A stretch of 6,226 nucleotides of DNA from Chloroflexota bacterium (GTDB lineage Bacteria; Chloroflexota; Dehalococcoidia; Dehalococcoidales; JAUYDJ01): positions 1 through 6,226 of the forward strand of contig JAUYDJ010000054.1 in assembly GCA_030690025.1 (NCBI GenBank), written 5' to 3'. Below the pieces are notes generated by a model. The model had not been told where the DNA came from and searched no databases. It saw nothing but the letters and a program-made list of their open reading frames with translations. Shown here piece by piece: positions 1-5,845 of this stretch. Position 1 is the stretch's first letter. Each line of letters begins with the position of its first letter. Made by a program: the position numbers and the translations under genes.

Positions 1-129
1 CATCCCGGCAATAATGTGGGCATGGGTAAGGATTTTACCATCTTCGCACTGGTTAACGGTGTGGTCAAGTTTGAACCGACCAGCAACGACCGGAAAAAGG
101 TCAGCATTACCCCTGGAGAAACAGCGTGA
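1..129 (+). CDS. rpmA: 50S ribosomal protein L27, C-terminal part (5' end outside window)
   Basis: L27 is a large-subunit ribosomal protein that sits near the peptidyl transferase centre and contacts tRNA. The first 42 codons of the window, read in frame 1, begin [20 protein letters not shown] and continue with VVKFE, then end at a TGA at 127-129. HPGNNVG.GKD and the FALV.G.VKFE pattern are the standard L27 core and C-terminal strand. Roughly the first half of the protein lies upstream of the window. The stop overlaps the GTG start of rpmE by four bases (GTGA), which points to translational coupling within a ribosomal protein operon, probably with rplU further upstream (known gene order, not visible here). 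Identification is secure; the start cannot be assessed. Confidence 0.95.
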   Translation, partial: HPGNNVGMGKDFTIFALVNGVVKFEPTSNDRKKVSITPGETA

Positions 130-332
130 AAGAGAAGATTCATCCCAAGTACTTTACCGATGCCAAGGTCATCTGTTCCTGCGGTAACACGTTTACCACC
201 GGCTCCACCAAGAAGGAGCTGAAGGTAGAAATATGCGGCAAGTGCCACCCCTTCTTTACCGGCGAACGCAGAATTGTGGATACCGCTGGGAGGGTGGAGC
301 GCTTCAAGAAGCGCTACAAGATAAAGGAATAG
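126..332 (+). CDS. rpmE: 50S ribosomal protein L31, zinc-binding type
   Basis: L31 is a small protein of the large ribosomal subunit that helps bridge the two subunits. The 68-residue product starts [10 protein letters not shown] and has the usual L31 length. Cysteines at 17, 19, 37 and 40 (C-S-C, then C-G-K-C-H-P) form the zinc ribbon of the Cys-containing L31 class, as opposed to the Cys-lacking paralogue induced by zinc starvation. The HPFFTG and [10 protein letters not shown] segments near the C-terminus are also typical. The start is a GTG that overlaps the rpmA stop as GTGA, so translation is probably coupled to rpmA. A terminator-like hairpin begins about 20 bases after the stop. Confidence 0.96.
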   Translation: MKEKIHPKYFTDAKVICSCGNTFTTGSTKKELKVEICGKCHPFFTGERRIVDTAGRVERFKKRYKIKE

Positions 333-352
333 ACCGGCGCCAAGTCGGAAGC

Positions 353-386
353 GGGGAGCGGTTGTCAAGCTGCTCCCCTTTTATTT
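353..386 (+). terminator. Rho-independent terminator-like hairpin after rpmE
   Basis: GGGGAGC at 353-359 can pair with GCTCCCC at 372-378 across a 12-base loop, giving a 7-bp GC-rich stem. It is followed at once by TTTTATTT (379-386). This fits an intrinsic terminator for the rpmA-rpmE transcript. The ribosome-binding site of the next gene begins only four bases after the T-tract, so either some read-through feeds the DUF1385 gene or that gene has a promoter I could not identify. The hairpin may therefore lower expression of the downstream gene relative to the ribosomal genes. Confidence 0.7.
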
Positions 387-389
387 AGC

Positions 390-394
390 GGGAG
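390..394 (+). promoter_or_regulatory. Ribosome-binding site that supports a CTG start
   Basis: GGGAG lies six bases before CTG at 401-403. This is good Shine-Dalgarno spacing for that codon and far too distant (54 bases) for the first in-frame ATG at 449. It is one of the two reasons for starting the DUF1385 gene at 401. Confidence 0.55.
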
Positions 395-400
395 TTTACT

Positions 401-1288
401 CTGGCGGATAAGTTCTTTTACGGCGGGCAGGCGGTTATCGAAGGGGTAATGATGCGCGGGCGGAAGACCAGCGTGACCGCGGTGCGCCGTCCCAATGGCG
501 AAATTGCTCTTGCGACTAAACCGCTGTCGCCTATCTTTACCGGCCGGATGAGGAAAACCCCGCTGCTGCGCGGTATCATCGTCCTCATTGAAGCGCTGGT
601 GCTCGGCATCCAGACCCTGCTCTATTCGGCGAACATGGCGCTGGAAGAGGAAGAGGAGAAGGTCTCCGGGGGGATGATGTGGCTCATCCTGGCCGTTTCC
701 ATGGCCTTTGCCGTGGCCCTTTTCTTCCTGGTGCCCCTCTTTGCCGCCAAACTAATCTACCCCTACACCCGGTCGCCCGTTATCTTCAACCTTATCGAGG
801 GGGTTATCCGGCTGGGGCTGTTCATTGCCTACCTCAAGGTAATATCAATGCTGCCGGACATCAAACGCGTTTTTGCCTACCACGGCGCCGAGCACAAGGC
901 AGTCAATGCCTACGAACACGGCGTGCCACTGGACGTAGCCGCCGTGCGGGCCTTCAGCACCGCTCACACCCGCTGCGGCACCAGCTTCCTTTTCGTGGTG
1001 ATGATTATCGCCATAGTCGTCTTTACCCTGGTCGGCCTGCAGTCCATCTGGTTGATGGTGCTATCGCGGGTTGTCCTCATCCCGGTAATTGCCGCCCTGG
1101 GCTACGAGGTCGTCTACTTCGGCGCAAGGCATGTTAAGAACGCTCTTATCCGGGCAGTGCTGGCGCCGGGGCTATGGTTGCAGGCGCTCACCACCCGGGA
1201 GCCGGACGATAGCCAGCTTGAGGTTGCCTTAGCGGCGCTAAAAAAAGCTACTGAAGACGACCAGGAGGTCGCTCAGGTTTCCGCCTGA
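401..1288 (+). CDS. DUF1385 (YqhQ-like) membrane protein, probable CTG start
   Basis: This is a member of the DUF1385 family of integral membrane proteins, whose biochemical role I cannot state. The start is chosen at CTG 401, giving 295 residues. Codons 401-454 read on as ADKFFYGGQAVIEGVMM, and GGQAVIEGVM.RG is the family's conserved N-terminus. The first in-frame ATG (449) falls inside that motif, and an in-frame TAG at 386-388 rules out a longer form. Numbered from CTG, hydrophobic segments lie near 53-70, 92-120, 126-147, 195-213 and 215-240. Conserved polar motifs follow: YHGAEHKAVNAYEHG at about 160-174, HTRCGTSF at about 189-196 and GYEVVYFGARH at about 234-244. APGLWLQ.LTTREP closes the conserved domain near 255-268. 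The roughly 27-residue tail is charged and variable. The gene converges on hisI with three bases between stop codons. In other bacteria such genes often sit beside rpmE and prmC/prfA (from memory). Family assignment is firm; the start codon is inference. Confidence 0.85.
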   Translation: MADKFFYGGQAVIEGVMMRGRKTSVTAVRRPNGEIALATKPLSPIFTGRMRKTPLLRGIIVLIEALVLGIQTLLYSANMALEEEEEKVSGGMMWLILAVSMAFAVALFFLVPLFAAKLIYPYTRSPVIFNLIEGVIRLGLFIAYLKVISMLPDIKRVFAYHGAEHKAVNAYEHGVPLDVAAVRAFSTAHTRCGTSFLFVVMIIAIVVFTLVGLQSIWLMVLSRVVLIPVIAALGYEVVYFGARHVKNALIRAVLAPGLWLQALTTREPDDSQLEVALAALKKATEDDQEVAQVSA

Positions 1289-1301
1289 GGTTTATTTCAG
1301 G
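1284..1301. terminator. Weak hairpin at the convergent DUF1385/hisI gene ends
   Basis: CCTGA (1284-1288) and TCAGG (1297-1301) form a 5-bp inverted repeat with an 8-base loop, spanning both convergent stop codons. The plus strand is T-rich just afterwards (TCTTTCTTT). This could act as a short shared terminator, but the stem is short and no run of pure T follows on either strand. Confidence 0.25.
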
Positions 1302-1618
1302 TCTTTCTTTGCCAACTCTTCAAAGAAGCAGGTCTGGTGGCCGGTGTGGCACACCGGGCCGGTGGGGTGGGCCTTGACCAGGATGGTATCGTAGTCGCAG
1401 TCTACCAGCACCGAACGCACCTTAAGGTAGTTCCCCGAGGTTTCTCCCTTGTGCCAAAGCGCCTGCCGGCTGCGACTGTAAAACCAGACGTCCTCACCCT
1501 TCAGGGTGCGGCGCAGCGCCTCTTCATTCATGTAGCCGAGCATCAGCACCTCGCCGGTATCGGCATCCTGCACCACGGCCGGGATAAGGCCCTTTGCGTC
1601 GAACTTTAGTTTTTCCAC
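1292..1618 (-). CDS. hisI: Phosphoribosyl-AMP cyclohydrolase (stand-alone HisI)
   Basis: HisI opens the adenine ring of phosphoribosyl-AMP to give ProFAR, the third step of histidine synthesis, in the cytoplasm. The 108-residue protein covers only the cyclohydrolase domain, with no HisE pyrophosphohydrolase fused behind it. Recognisable family segments are [14 protein letters not shown] (23-36), the [15 protein letters not shown] region (48-63) and DCDYDTIL (73-80). The metal site is complete: Asp73, Asp75 and Asp77 for magnesium, and Cys74, Cys90 and Cys97 for zinc. The 16- and 7-residue cysteine spacings match the known family. The GTG start at 1618 follows an in-frame TAG by two codons, and GAGGGG lies about 10 bases upstream. 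The gene is 38 bases after hisA on the same strand. Its product is the substrate of HisA, so the two make a coherent pair at the end of the operon. Confidence 0.96.
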   Translation of the reverse strand: MEKLKFDAKGLIPAVVQDADTGEVLMLGYMNEEALRRTLKGEDVWFYSRSRQALWHKGETSGNYLKVRSVLVDCDYDTILVKAHPTGPVCHTGHQTCFFEELAKKDLK

Positions 1619-1656
1619 CAGCTACGTTCCCCTCTTGGTATTAGAATTTAGTATCT

Positions 1657-2376
1657 CTAGCCCTGTCCGGCTTCGGCGATGGCCTGCTTCAGGTTGATAA
1701 GCCCTGAATAGAGCGCCTTGCCGATTATGGCCCCACTCACCCCCAGCTGCAGGAGCATTTTCAGGTGGTTTACGCTGGAAATACCGCCGGAAGCGATAAC
1801 CGGCTGCTTGATGGCCGTTACCATCTCGAATATGGCACTGAAGTTAGGCTCGGTGAGGGTGCCGTCGCGGGCAATATCCGTGTAAATGAACCGTTTCACC
1901 CCGAGCTGCCCCATCGACTTGGCAAACTCTATCGGTTTCAGCTTCGTCTCCTGCCGCCAGCCGCGGGTGGCCACATGTCCTCCCCGGGCATCAATGCTGA
2001 CGATAATCGATTCCCGGTAAATGCGGCACGCCTGCTGCACCAGGTCCGGGTCTTCCACGGCCACCGTGCCCAGGATAACGCGCTCGACGCCAGCCCGGAG
2101 CAGCTTCTCGATAGTCTGCATCCGGCGGATACCGCCGCCTACCTGGACCGGAATGAGCATAGCGCTGGCAATCTGCTGGATAATGTCCAGGTTGTAGATT
2201 TCCCCACAGGCCGCCCCATCGAGGTCGACCACATGCAAGCGCGGCGCCCCCGCCGACTGCCATTGCAGAGCTACGTCCACCGGGTTATCGGAAAACACCG
2301 TCTCCTGGTCGTAGTCGCCCTGGTAGAGGCGGACACACCGCCCCTGCCTGATGTCGATAGCGGGTATTATTTCTAT
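1657..2376 (-). CDS. hisA: ProFAR isomerase (HisA), apparent ATA start
   Basis: HisA isomerises ProFAR to PRFAR, the fourth step of histidine synthesis, using a TIM barrel. Read from an ATA codon at 2376-2374, the protein has 239 residues, the normal HisA length. Codons 2-10 read EIIPAIDIR, which puts the catalytic Asp at position 8 as in known HisA proteins. The second catalytic Asp is Asp129 in SIDARGG. Phosphate-binding and barrel motifs are present: VDLDGA near 50-55, QVGGGIR near 78-84, YTDIARDGT near 165-173 and ASGGIS near 195-200. The first conventional start (GTG at 2298) would give 213 residues and lose the first beta strand and Asp8. An in-frame TAA lies two codons before the ATA, so only GCG or ATA can begin the conserved region. 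GAGGT sits six bases upstream and overlaps the stop of the preceding carboxyltransferase gene, suggesting translational coupling. The function is secure; the start codon needs checking. Confidence 0.93.
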   Translation of the reverse strand: MEIIPAIDIRQGRCVRLYQGDYDQETVFSDNPVDVALQWQSAGAPRLHVVDLDGAACGEIYNLDIIQQIASAMLIPVQVGGGIRRMQTIEKLLRAGVERVILGTVAVEDPDLVQQACRIYRESIIVSIDARGGHVATRGWRQETKLKPIEFAKSMGQLGVKRFIYTDIARDGTLTEPNFSAIFEMVTAIKQPVIASGGISSVNHLKMLLQLGVSGAIIGKALYSGLINLKQAIAEAGQG

Positions 2377-2382
2377 CGCTTA

Positions 2383-2387
2383 ACCTC
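2383..2387 (-). promoter_or_regulatory. Ribosome-binding site for the ATA start of hisA
   Basis: On the minus strand GAGGT overlaps the TGA stop of the upstream carboxyltransferase gene (2388-2386) and is followed by the six-base spacer TAAGCG and then ATA. The position is ideal for initiation at the ATA and about 84 bases too far upstream for the alternative GTG at 2298. The overlap with the stop codon suggests that ribosomes finishing the upstream gene restart here. Confidence 0.6.
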
Positions 2388-3957
2388 ACAGATTGATATT
2401 GGCATATTTTCGCCAGGGCCGGGCGTTAAAGGCCCGGTTACCCTCGTTCTTGTTTTCCAGGACATCAAGCGCCTGGTTGATGACCTTGCGCGTATCGGCG
2501 GGCATGATGACATCGTCGGTGTAACCCCTCTCCGCCGAGCAGTACGGGTTCTCAAACAGCCGGCGGTACTCCGCGATGCGCTTTGCCCGCATCTCGGCCG
2601 GGTTGGGCGCTTCCTTTATCTCCCGGGCAAAGATGACACTGGCCGCCGTCTCCGCCCCCACGATGGATACCTCGGCGGTAGGCCAGGCAAACTCAAAATC
2701 GGCGCCCATGCCCTTGTCCAGCATACCGCCGTGCGAGCCGGCATAAGACTTACGGATAATAATGGCAATCAGGGGCACGGTAGCGCAGGCCCAGGCGTAA
2801 AGGAGCTTGGCACCATGGCGCAAAATACCCTTCCATTCCTGCTGGGAGCCAATCATGTAGCCGGGGCAGTCCTGGAAGGTGACTACCGGGATATTGAACA
2901 GGTCGCAGAAACGGATAAACCGGGCGCCTTTATCGGCGGCGTCACAATCAATGACCCCCGATGCCCATGCCGGCTGGTTGGCCCAGATGCCCACCGGCCG
3001 CCCGTTAAAGCGGGCAAAGCCAGTGATTACGGTGCGGGCATGGTCTTTCAAGGTCTCCAGGAAATAGCCGTCATCCACCACTGCCTTCAGTATCCTGCGC
3101 ATATCATACGGCTGGGTGGAACGGTCAGGGAGGAGGTCATTCAGCTCAGGACTTGTCCGCGCCGGGTCGTCGCCGGTCTTGATACGGGGCGGCTTTTCTC
3201 GATTATTGGACGGGAAGAAGGCCAATAGCTCCTTAGCTTTGTCCAGGGCGTCTTTATCGTCCTCGGCGACAATATGGGTCTGCCCCGACTTGACGGCGTG
3301 GGCTTTCCAGCCGCACAGTTCCTCCAGGCTGATATCCTCGCCCAGCTGCGTCTTGACAAAAGCCGGCCCGGCGATGCCCATAAAGCCGGTCTTGCGGGTC
3401 TGAATGAGGAAGTCCTGCATGATGGGGTGATAGGCCTGGCCGCCCAGGCAGGGCCCCATCAAGAGAGCGATTTGCGGGACAATGCCCGAAGCCATGTCCT
3501 GGGCACGGAACAGCCAGAAGTAGGACTCCATGGTATCCATGCCCTCCTGGAGACGCGCGCCGCCGGAGTCGTTCATACCTACAAACGGCCAGCCCTGCTC
3601 CTTGGCCAGGTTAATCGCCCGGACGAACTTGATGCCATGGTACTCGCCAAAGGTGCCGGCCATGGCGGTGTAGTCTTCGGCGGCGGCGACCACATAGCGG
3701 CCGTTTACCCTACCATAGCCGGTGATAACCCCTTCGGCGGGTATGTCCCTCTTTTCCATGCCGAAAGCCGTGGTGCGGTGCCTGACAAACTGCCCGATTT
3801 CGGTGAAGGTGCCCTTATCAAAAAAGTAGTCGATTCTTTCCCGAGCAGTAAGCTTACCCCGCTGGTGCTGCTGCGCCACCGCCTCCGCACCGCCCATCTG
3901 CAGTATCTTATCCCGCCTCTTGCGGTATTCCTCGATTAGCTCACGCGTGGTTGCCAT
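2386..3957 (-). CDS. Acyl-CoA carboxylase carboxyltransferase subunit (PccB/MmdA-like), copy B
   Basis: The protein belongs to the carboxyl transferase family (PccB, MmdA, AccD5). It moves a carboxyl group between biotin on a carrier protein and an acyl-CoA, normally in a cytoplasmic multi-subunit complex. At 523 residues it is a typical full-length subunit with two crotonase-like halves. The N-terminal half carries TARERI.YFFD (37-46), the oxyanion-hole motif DSGGARLQEG (130-139) and GPCLGGQAY (168-176). The C-terminal half carries QDCPGYMIG (362-370), the loop KSYAGSHGGM (403-412) and GADFEFAWPTAE (418-429). In PccB the matching loop is KA(F/Y)GGAYD, whose Asp sets substrate choice; here that position is Gly410, with Ser408 in place of the oxyanion Ala. 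AGGAG lies 12 bases before the ATG. The C-terminus has six more residues than copy A. The exact acyl-CoA is unknown. A decarboxylase or transcarboxylase role is also possible, because no biotin carboxylase, biotin carrier or membrane subunit is nearby. Confidence 0.9.
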   Translation of the reverse strand: MATTRELIEEYRKRRDKILQMGGAEAVAQQHQRGKLTARERIDYFFDKGTFTEIGQFVRHRTTAFGMEKRDIPAEGVITGYGRVNGRYVVAAAEDYTAMAGTFGEYHGIKFVRAINLAKEQGWPFVGMNDSGGARLQEGMDTMESYFWLFRAQDMASGIVPQIALLMGPCLGGQAYHPIMQDFLIQTRKTGFMGIAGPAFVKTQLGEDISLEELCGWKAHAVKSGQTHIVAEDDKDALDKAKELLAFFPSNNREKPPRIKTGDDPARTSPELNDLLPDRSTQPYDMRRILKAVVDDGYFLETLKDHARTVITGFARFNGRPVGIWANQPAWASGVIDCDAADKGARFIRFCDLFNIPVVTFQDCPGYMIGSQQEWKGILRHGAKLLYAWACATVPLIAIIIRKSYAGSHGGMLDKGMGADFEFAWPTAEVSIVGAETAASVIFAREIKEAPNPAEMRAKRIAEYRRLFENPYCSAERGYTDDVIMPADTRKVINQALDVLENKNEGNRAFNARPWRKYANINL

Positions 3958-3989
3958 CGGCTGACCAGACTCCTTTTCCTCTTGTGATT

Positions 3990-4020
3990 AAGAAGGGGGG
4001 CTAAGCCCCCCTTCTTTTTT
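3990..4020. terminator. Strong 12-bp hairpin between the two carboxyltransferase genes
   Basis: AAGAAGGGGGGC (3990-4001) pairs perfectly with GCCCCCCTTCTT (4005-4016) around a three-base TAA loop. On the plus strand it is followed by TTTT, making TTCTTTTTT in all, a textbook intrinsic terminator facing rightwards. On the minus strand, the direction of the flanking genes, the stem ends in TTCTT and then AATCAC, so the T-tract is short and partly inside the stem. It begins about 30 bases after the stop of copy A. It may terminate antisense transcription, partly terminate the operon between the copies, or protect the 3' end of the copy A message. Confidence 0.75.
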
Positions 4021-4045
4021 GCCTTCTCTTTTTGCCGACCTACTC

Positions 4046-5599
4046 CTACATATTGATATTGGAGTACTTGCGCCAGGGACGGGCCACGGTCTTATTGGCC
4101 AGTGCATCCAGCGCCTTATTGATAACCCGGCGGGTATCACTGGGCATGATGATGTCATCGGTATAGCCCCGTGCCGCGCTGTGATACGGGTTCTCGTAAA
4201 GCTCGCTGTATTCCTTAATCCTCTTGGCCCGAGTCTCTTCCGGATTCGGCGATTCCCTTATTTCCCGGGCAAAAATGACGCTGGCCGCGGTCTCCGCGCC
4301 AACGATGGTGATGCGGGCGGTGGGCCAGGCAAAGACAAAGTCAGCGCCAATGCCCTTGTCCAGCATCCCGTAGTGGGCGCCGGCGTAGGACTTCCGCATC
4401 ATGATAGAGATAAGCGGTATGGTAGCATCGGCCCAGGCGTAAAGCAGTTTAGCGCCGTGGCGCAGGATACCGCTCCACTCCTGCTGCGAGCCAATCATGT
4501 AGCCGGGGCAGTCCTGGAGAGTAACGACCGGGATATTAAACAGGTCGCAGAACCGGATAAACCGCGCGCCTTTATCGGCGGCGTTGCAGTCGATGGTGCC
4601 GGATGCCCATGCCGGCTGGTTGGCCCAGATGCCTACCGGCCGTCCGTTAAAGCGGGCAAAGCCGGTGATAACGGTGCGGGCGTAGTCTTTCATGGTCTCA
4701 AAGAAATAGCCGTTGTCCACCACTGCCTTGATTACCGGGTACATATCATAGGGCTGGGTGGTTTTGTCGGGAATGACGTCATCGAGTTCAGGTATGGCCC
4801 GCTCCGGGTCATCGTTACATTCAATCCGGGGCGGTTTTTCTTTATTATTGGAAGGTAAGAAAGCCAGCAGGTCCTTGGCCTTGTCCAGCGCGTCCTTATC
4901 ATCCTGGGCCACAATGTGGGTCTGCCCGGACTTGACGGCGTGGGCTTTCCAGCCGGACAGCTCCTCCAGGCTTATCTCTTCACCCAACTGGGTCTTGACA
5001 AAAGCCGGGCCGGCAATGCCCATGAAGCCGGTCTTGCGGGTCTGAATGAGGAAGTCCTGCATTATAGGATGGTAGGCCTGTCCGCCCAGGCAGGGGCCCA
5101 TCAGGAGTGCGATTTGCGGGATAATGCCCGAAGCCAGTATCTGGTTGCGGAACAGCCAGCCGTAAGCCTCCAGGGTGTCCATGCCTTCCTGGAGCCGGGC
5201 GCCGCCGGAGTCGTTCATGCCCACCAGCGGCCAGCCCATCTCCTTGGCAAGCTCCACGGCGCGGACTTCTTTCCGCCCGTGAGACTCGCCGAAGGTGCCG
5301 GCCAGGGCCATATAGTCCTCGGCGAAGGCGACCACGTAGCGGCCGTTTACCTTACCGAAACCGGTGATGACGCCCTCGGCGGGTATATCTCTCTTATCCA
5401 TGCCGAAAGCGGTGGTGCGGTGCTTGACGAACATGCCTAATTCCTGGAAAGTGCCCTTATCGAAGAAGTAATCGAGTCTCTCCCGTGCCGTCCACTGCCC
5501 GCCCTTGTGGCGCTGCTCGATAGCCTCAGGGCCCCCCATCTGCAGTATCTTTTCGCGCCTCTTTCGGTACTCCTCAATGAGCTCTTTGGTGGTAGCCAT
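4046..5599 (-). CDS. Acyl-CoA carboxylase carboxyltransferase subunit (PccB/MmdA-like), copy A
   Basis: This is the first gene of the minus-strand operon, 517 residues and paralogous to the next gene. By hand count they differ at 91 of the first 500 aligned positions with no gap (about 82% identity). They are identical over residues 161-206, which hold the GPCLGGQAY motif. The DSGGARLQEG oxyanion motif (130-139), QDCPGYMIG (362-370) and GADFVFAWPTA (418-428) show a complete carboxyltransferase. The specificity loop reads KSYAGAHYGM (403-412): Ala408 keeps the oxyanion residue seen in PccB, and Tyr410 stands where PccB has Asp. The HYGM part recalls the NYGM of methylcrotonyl-CoA carboxylase beta subunits (from memory), so a non-propionyl substrate is plausible. 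AAGGAGG lies 14 bases before the ATG, a rather long spacing. A sigma-70-like promoter lies about 40 bases upstream of the start. Copy A is divergent from acs. Family is firm, substrate unknown. Confidence 0.9.
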   Translation of the reverse strand: MATTKELIEEYRKRREKILQMGGPEAIEQRHKGGQWTARERLDYFFDKGTFQELGMFVKHRTTAFGMDKRDIPAEGVITGFGKVNGRYVVAFAEDYMALAGTFGESHGRKEVRAVELAKEMGWPLVGMNDSGGARLQEGMDTLEAYGWLFRNQILASGIIPQIALLMGPCLGGQAYHPIMQDFLIQTRKTGFMGIAGPAFVKTQLGEEISLEELSGWKAHAVKSGQTHIVAQDDKDALDKAKDLLAFLPSNNKEKPPRIECNDDPERAIPELDDVIPDKTTQPYDMYPVIKAVVDNGYFFETMKDYARTVITGFARFNGRPVGIWANQPAWASGTIDCNAADKGARFIRFCDLFNIPVVTLQDCPGYMIGSQQEWSGILRHGAKLLYAWADATIPLISIMMRKSYAGAHYGMLDKGIGADFVFAWPTARITIVGAETAASVIFAREIRESPNPEETRAKRIKEYSELYENPYHSAARGYTDDIIMPSDTRRVINKALDALANKTVARPWRKYSNINM

Positions 5600-5639
5600 A
5601 CTGATAAATCAATCCTCCTTCCCTTAAATTGGCCTAGTC

Positions 5640-5669
5640 ATTATATCATTATGATTAGCGGGTTAACAA
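5640..5669 (-). promoter_or_regulatory. Promoter candidate for the carboxyltransferase-his operon
   Basis: On the minus strand TTGTTA (5669-5664) and a perfect TATAAT (5645-5640) are separated by 18 bases. Transcription would begin near 5633, giving a leader of about 34 bases before the ATG of copy A, with AAGGAGG inside it. The -10 box is consensus and the -35 box matches four of six positions. It is the only good candidate upstream of the operon. Confidence 0.55.
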
Positions 5670-5701
5670 CCGCATTTAAGCGGACAAGTTACCCATCGTA
5701 A

Positions 5702-5730
5702 CGGCGGTAAGGCTAGGTCTTTTACCACCG
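5702..5730. repeat. Imperfect inverted repeat, possible operator
   Basis: CGGCGGTAA (5702-5710) and TTACCACCG (5722-5730) are reverse complements at eight of nine positions, centred on 5716 with an 11-base spacer. It lies about 50 bases upstream of the acs -35 box and about 30 bases upstream of the -35 box of the opposite promoter. It could be an activator or repressor site serving either gene, but nothing in the sequence names the regulator. Confidence 0.3.
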
Positions 5731-5782
5731 CAACAGGAAAATACACCCTGTAAAAAGCGGGGAAATGGCAATAGCTCAATTT

Positions 5783-5812
5783 TTGACAAGCCATCCGAAA
5801 GAAAGGTAAAAT
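5783..5812 (+). promoter_or_regulatory. Sigma-70-type promoter for acs
   Basis: A consensus -35 box TTGACA (5783-5788) is followed after 18 bases by TAAAAT (5807-5812), five of six matches to the -10 consensus. Transcription would start near 5819, leaving a leader of about 30 bases that contains the ribosome-binding site. This is the strongest promoter candidate in the window. Confidence 0.7.
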
Positions 5813-5836
5813 GAGGTTTTGGAAGCAATTATTAGC

Positions 5837-5845
5837 AGGAGGAGG
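5837..5845 (+). promoter_or_regulatory. Strong ribosome-binding site of acs
   Basis: AGGAGGAGG (5837-5845) contains a full AGGAGG seven bases before GTG 5850-5852. It settles the start: the overlapping GTG at 5848 is followed immediately by TGA, so only 5850 opens the long frame. Confidence 0.75.

Noticed and set aside
679..1137. A 152-codon frame overlapping the DUF1385 gene in another phase
   Set aside because: It is out of phase with a conserved membrane protein gene and its translation is Arg/Pro/His-rich without recognisable motifs.
1765..3228. A 487-codon open frame on the plus strand, opposite hisA and the carboxyltransferase copy B
   Set aside because: It lies entirely antisense to two strongly supported genes, has no family resemblance that I can see, and is rich in Arg, Gly, Pro and His, as expected from reading a GC-rich gene backwards.
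4019..4858. Plus-strand open frames opposite carboxyltransferase copy A that resemble plus-strand frames opposite copy B
   Set aside because: The similarity between the two sets (for example the frames starting at 3116 and 4758) is fully explained by the paralogy of the sense genes. None has a convincing ribosome-binding site.
2386..5599. The tandem duplication as a recent assembly artefact
   Set aside because: The copies differ at 18% of residues, with many silent changes and a six-residue length difference near the C-terminus, so they are genuine diverged paralogues and not a misassembled repeat.
5507..5701. A 64-codon plus-strand frame running from inside copy A into the intergenic region
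   Set aside because: It begins antisense to the copy A N-terminus, has no good ribosome-binding site, and shows no family features.
5718..5756. Nested repeats (CTTTT/AAAAG around ACAGG/CCTGT) upstream of acs
   Set aside because: The stems are only five base pairs each and not continuous, the element lies upstream of the likely transcription start, and such short matches are expected by chance in an AT-rich spacer.
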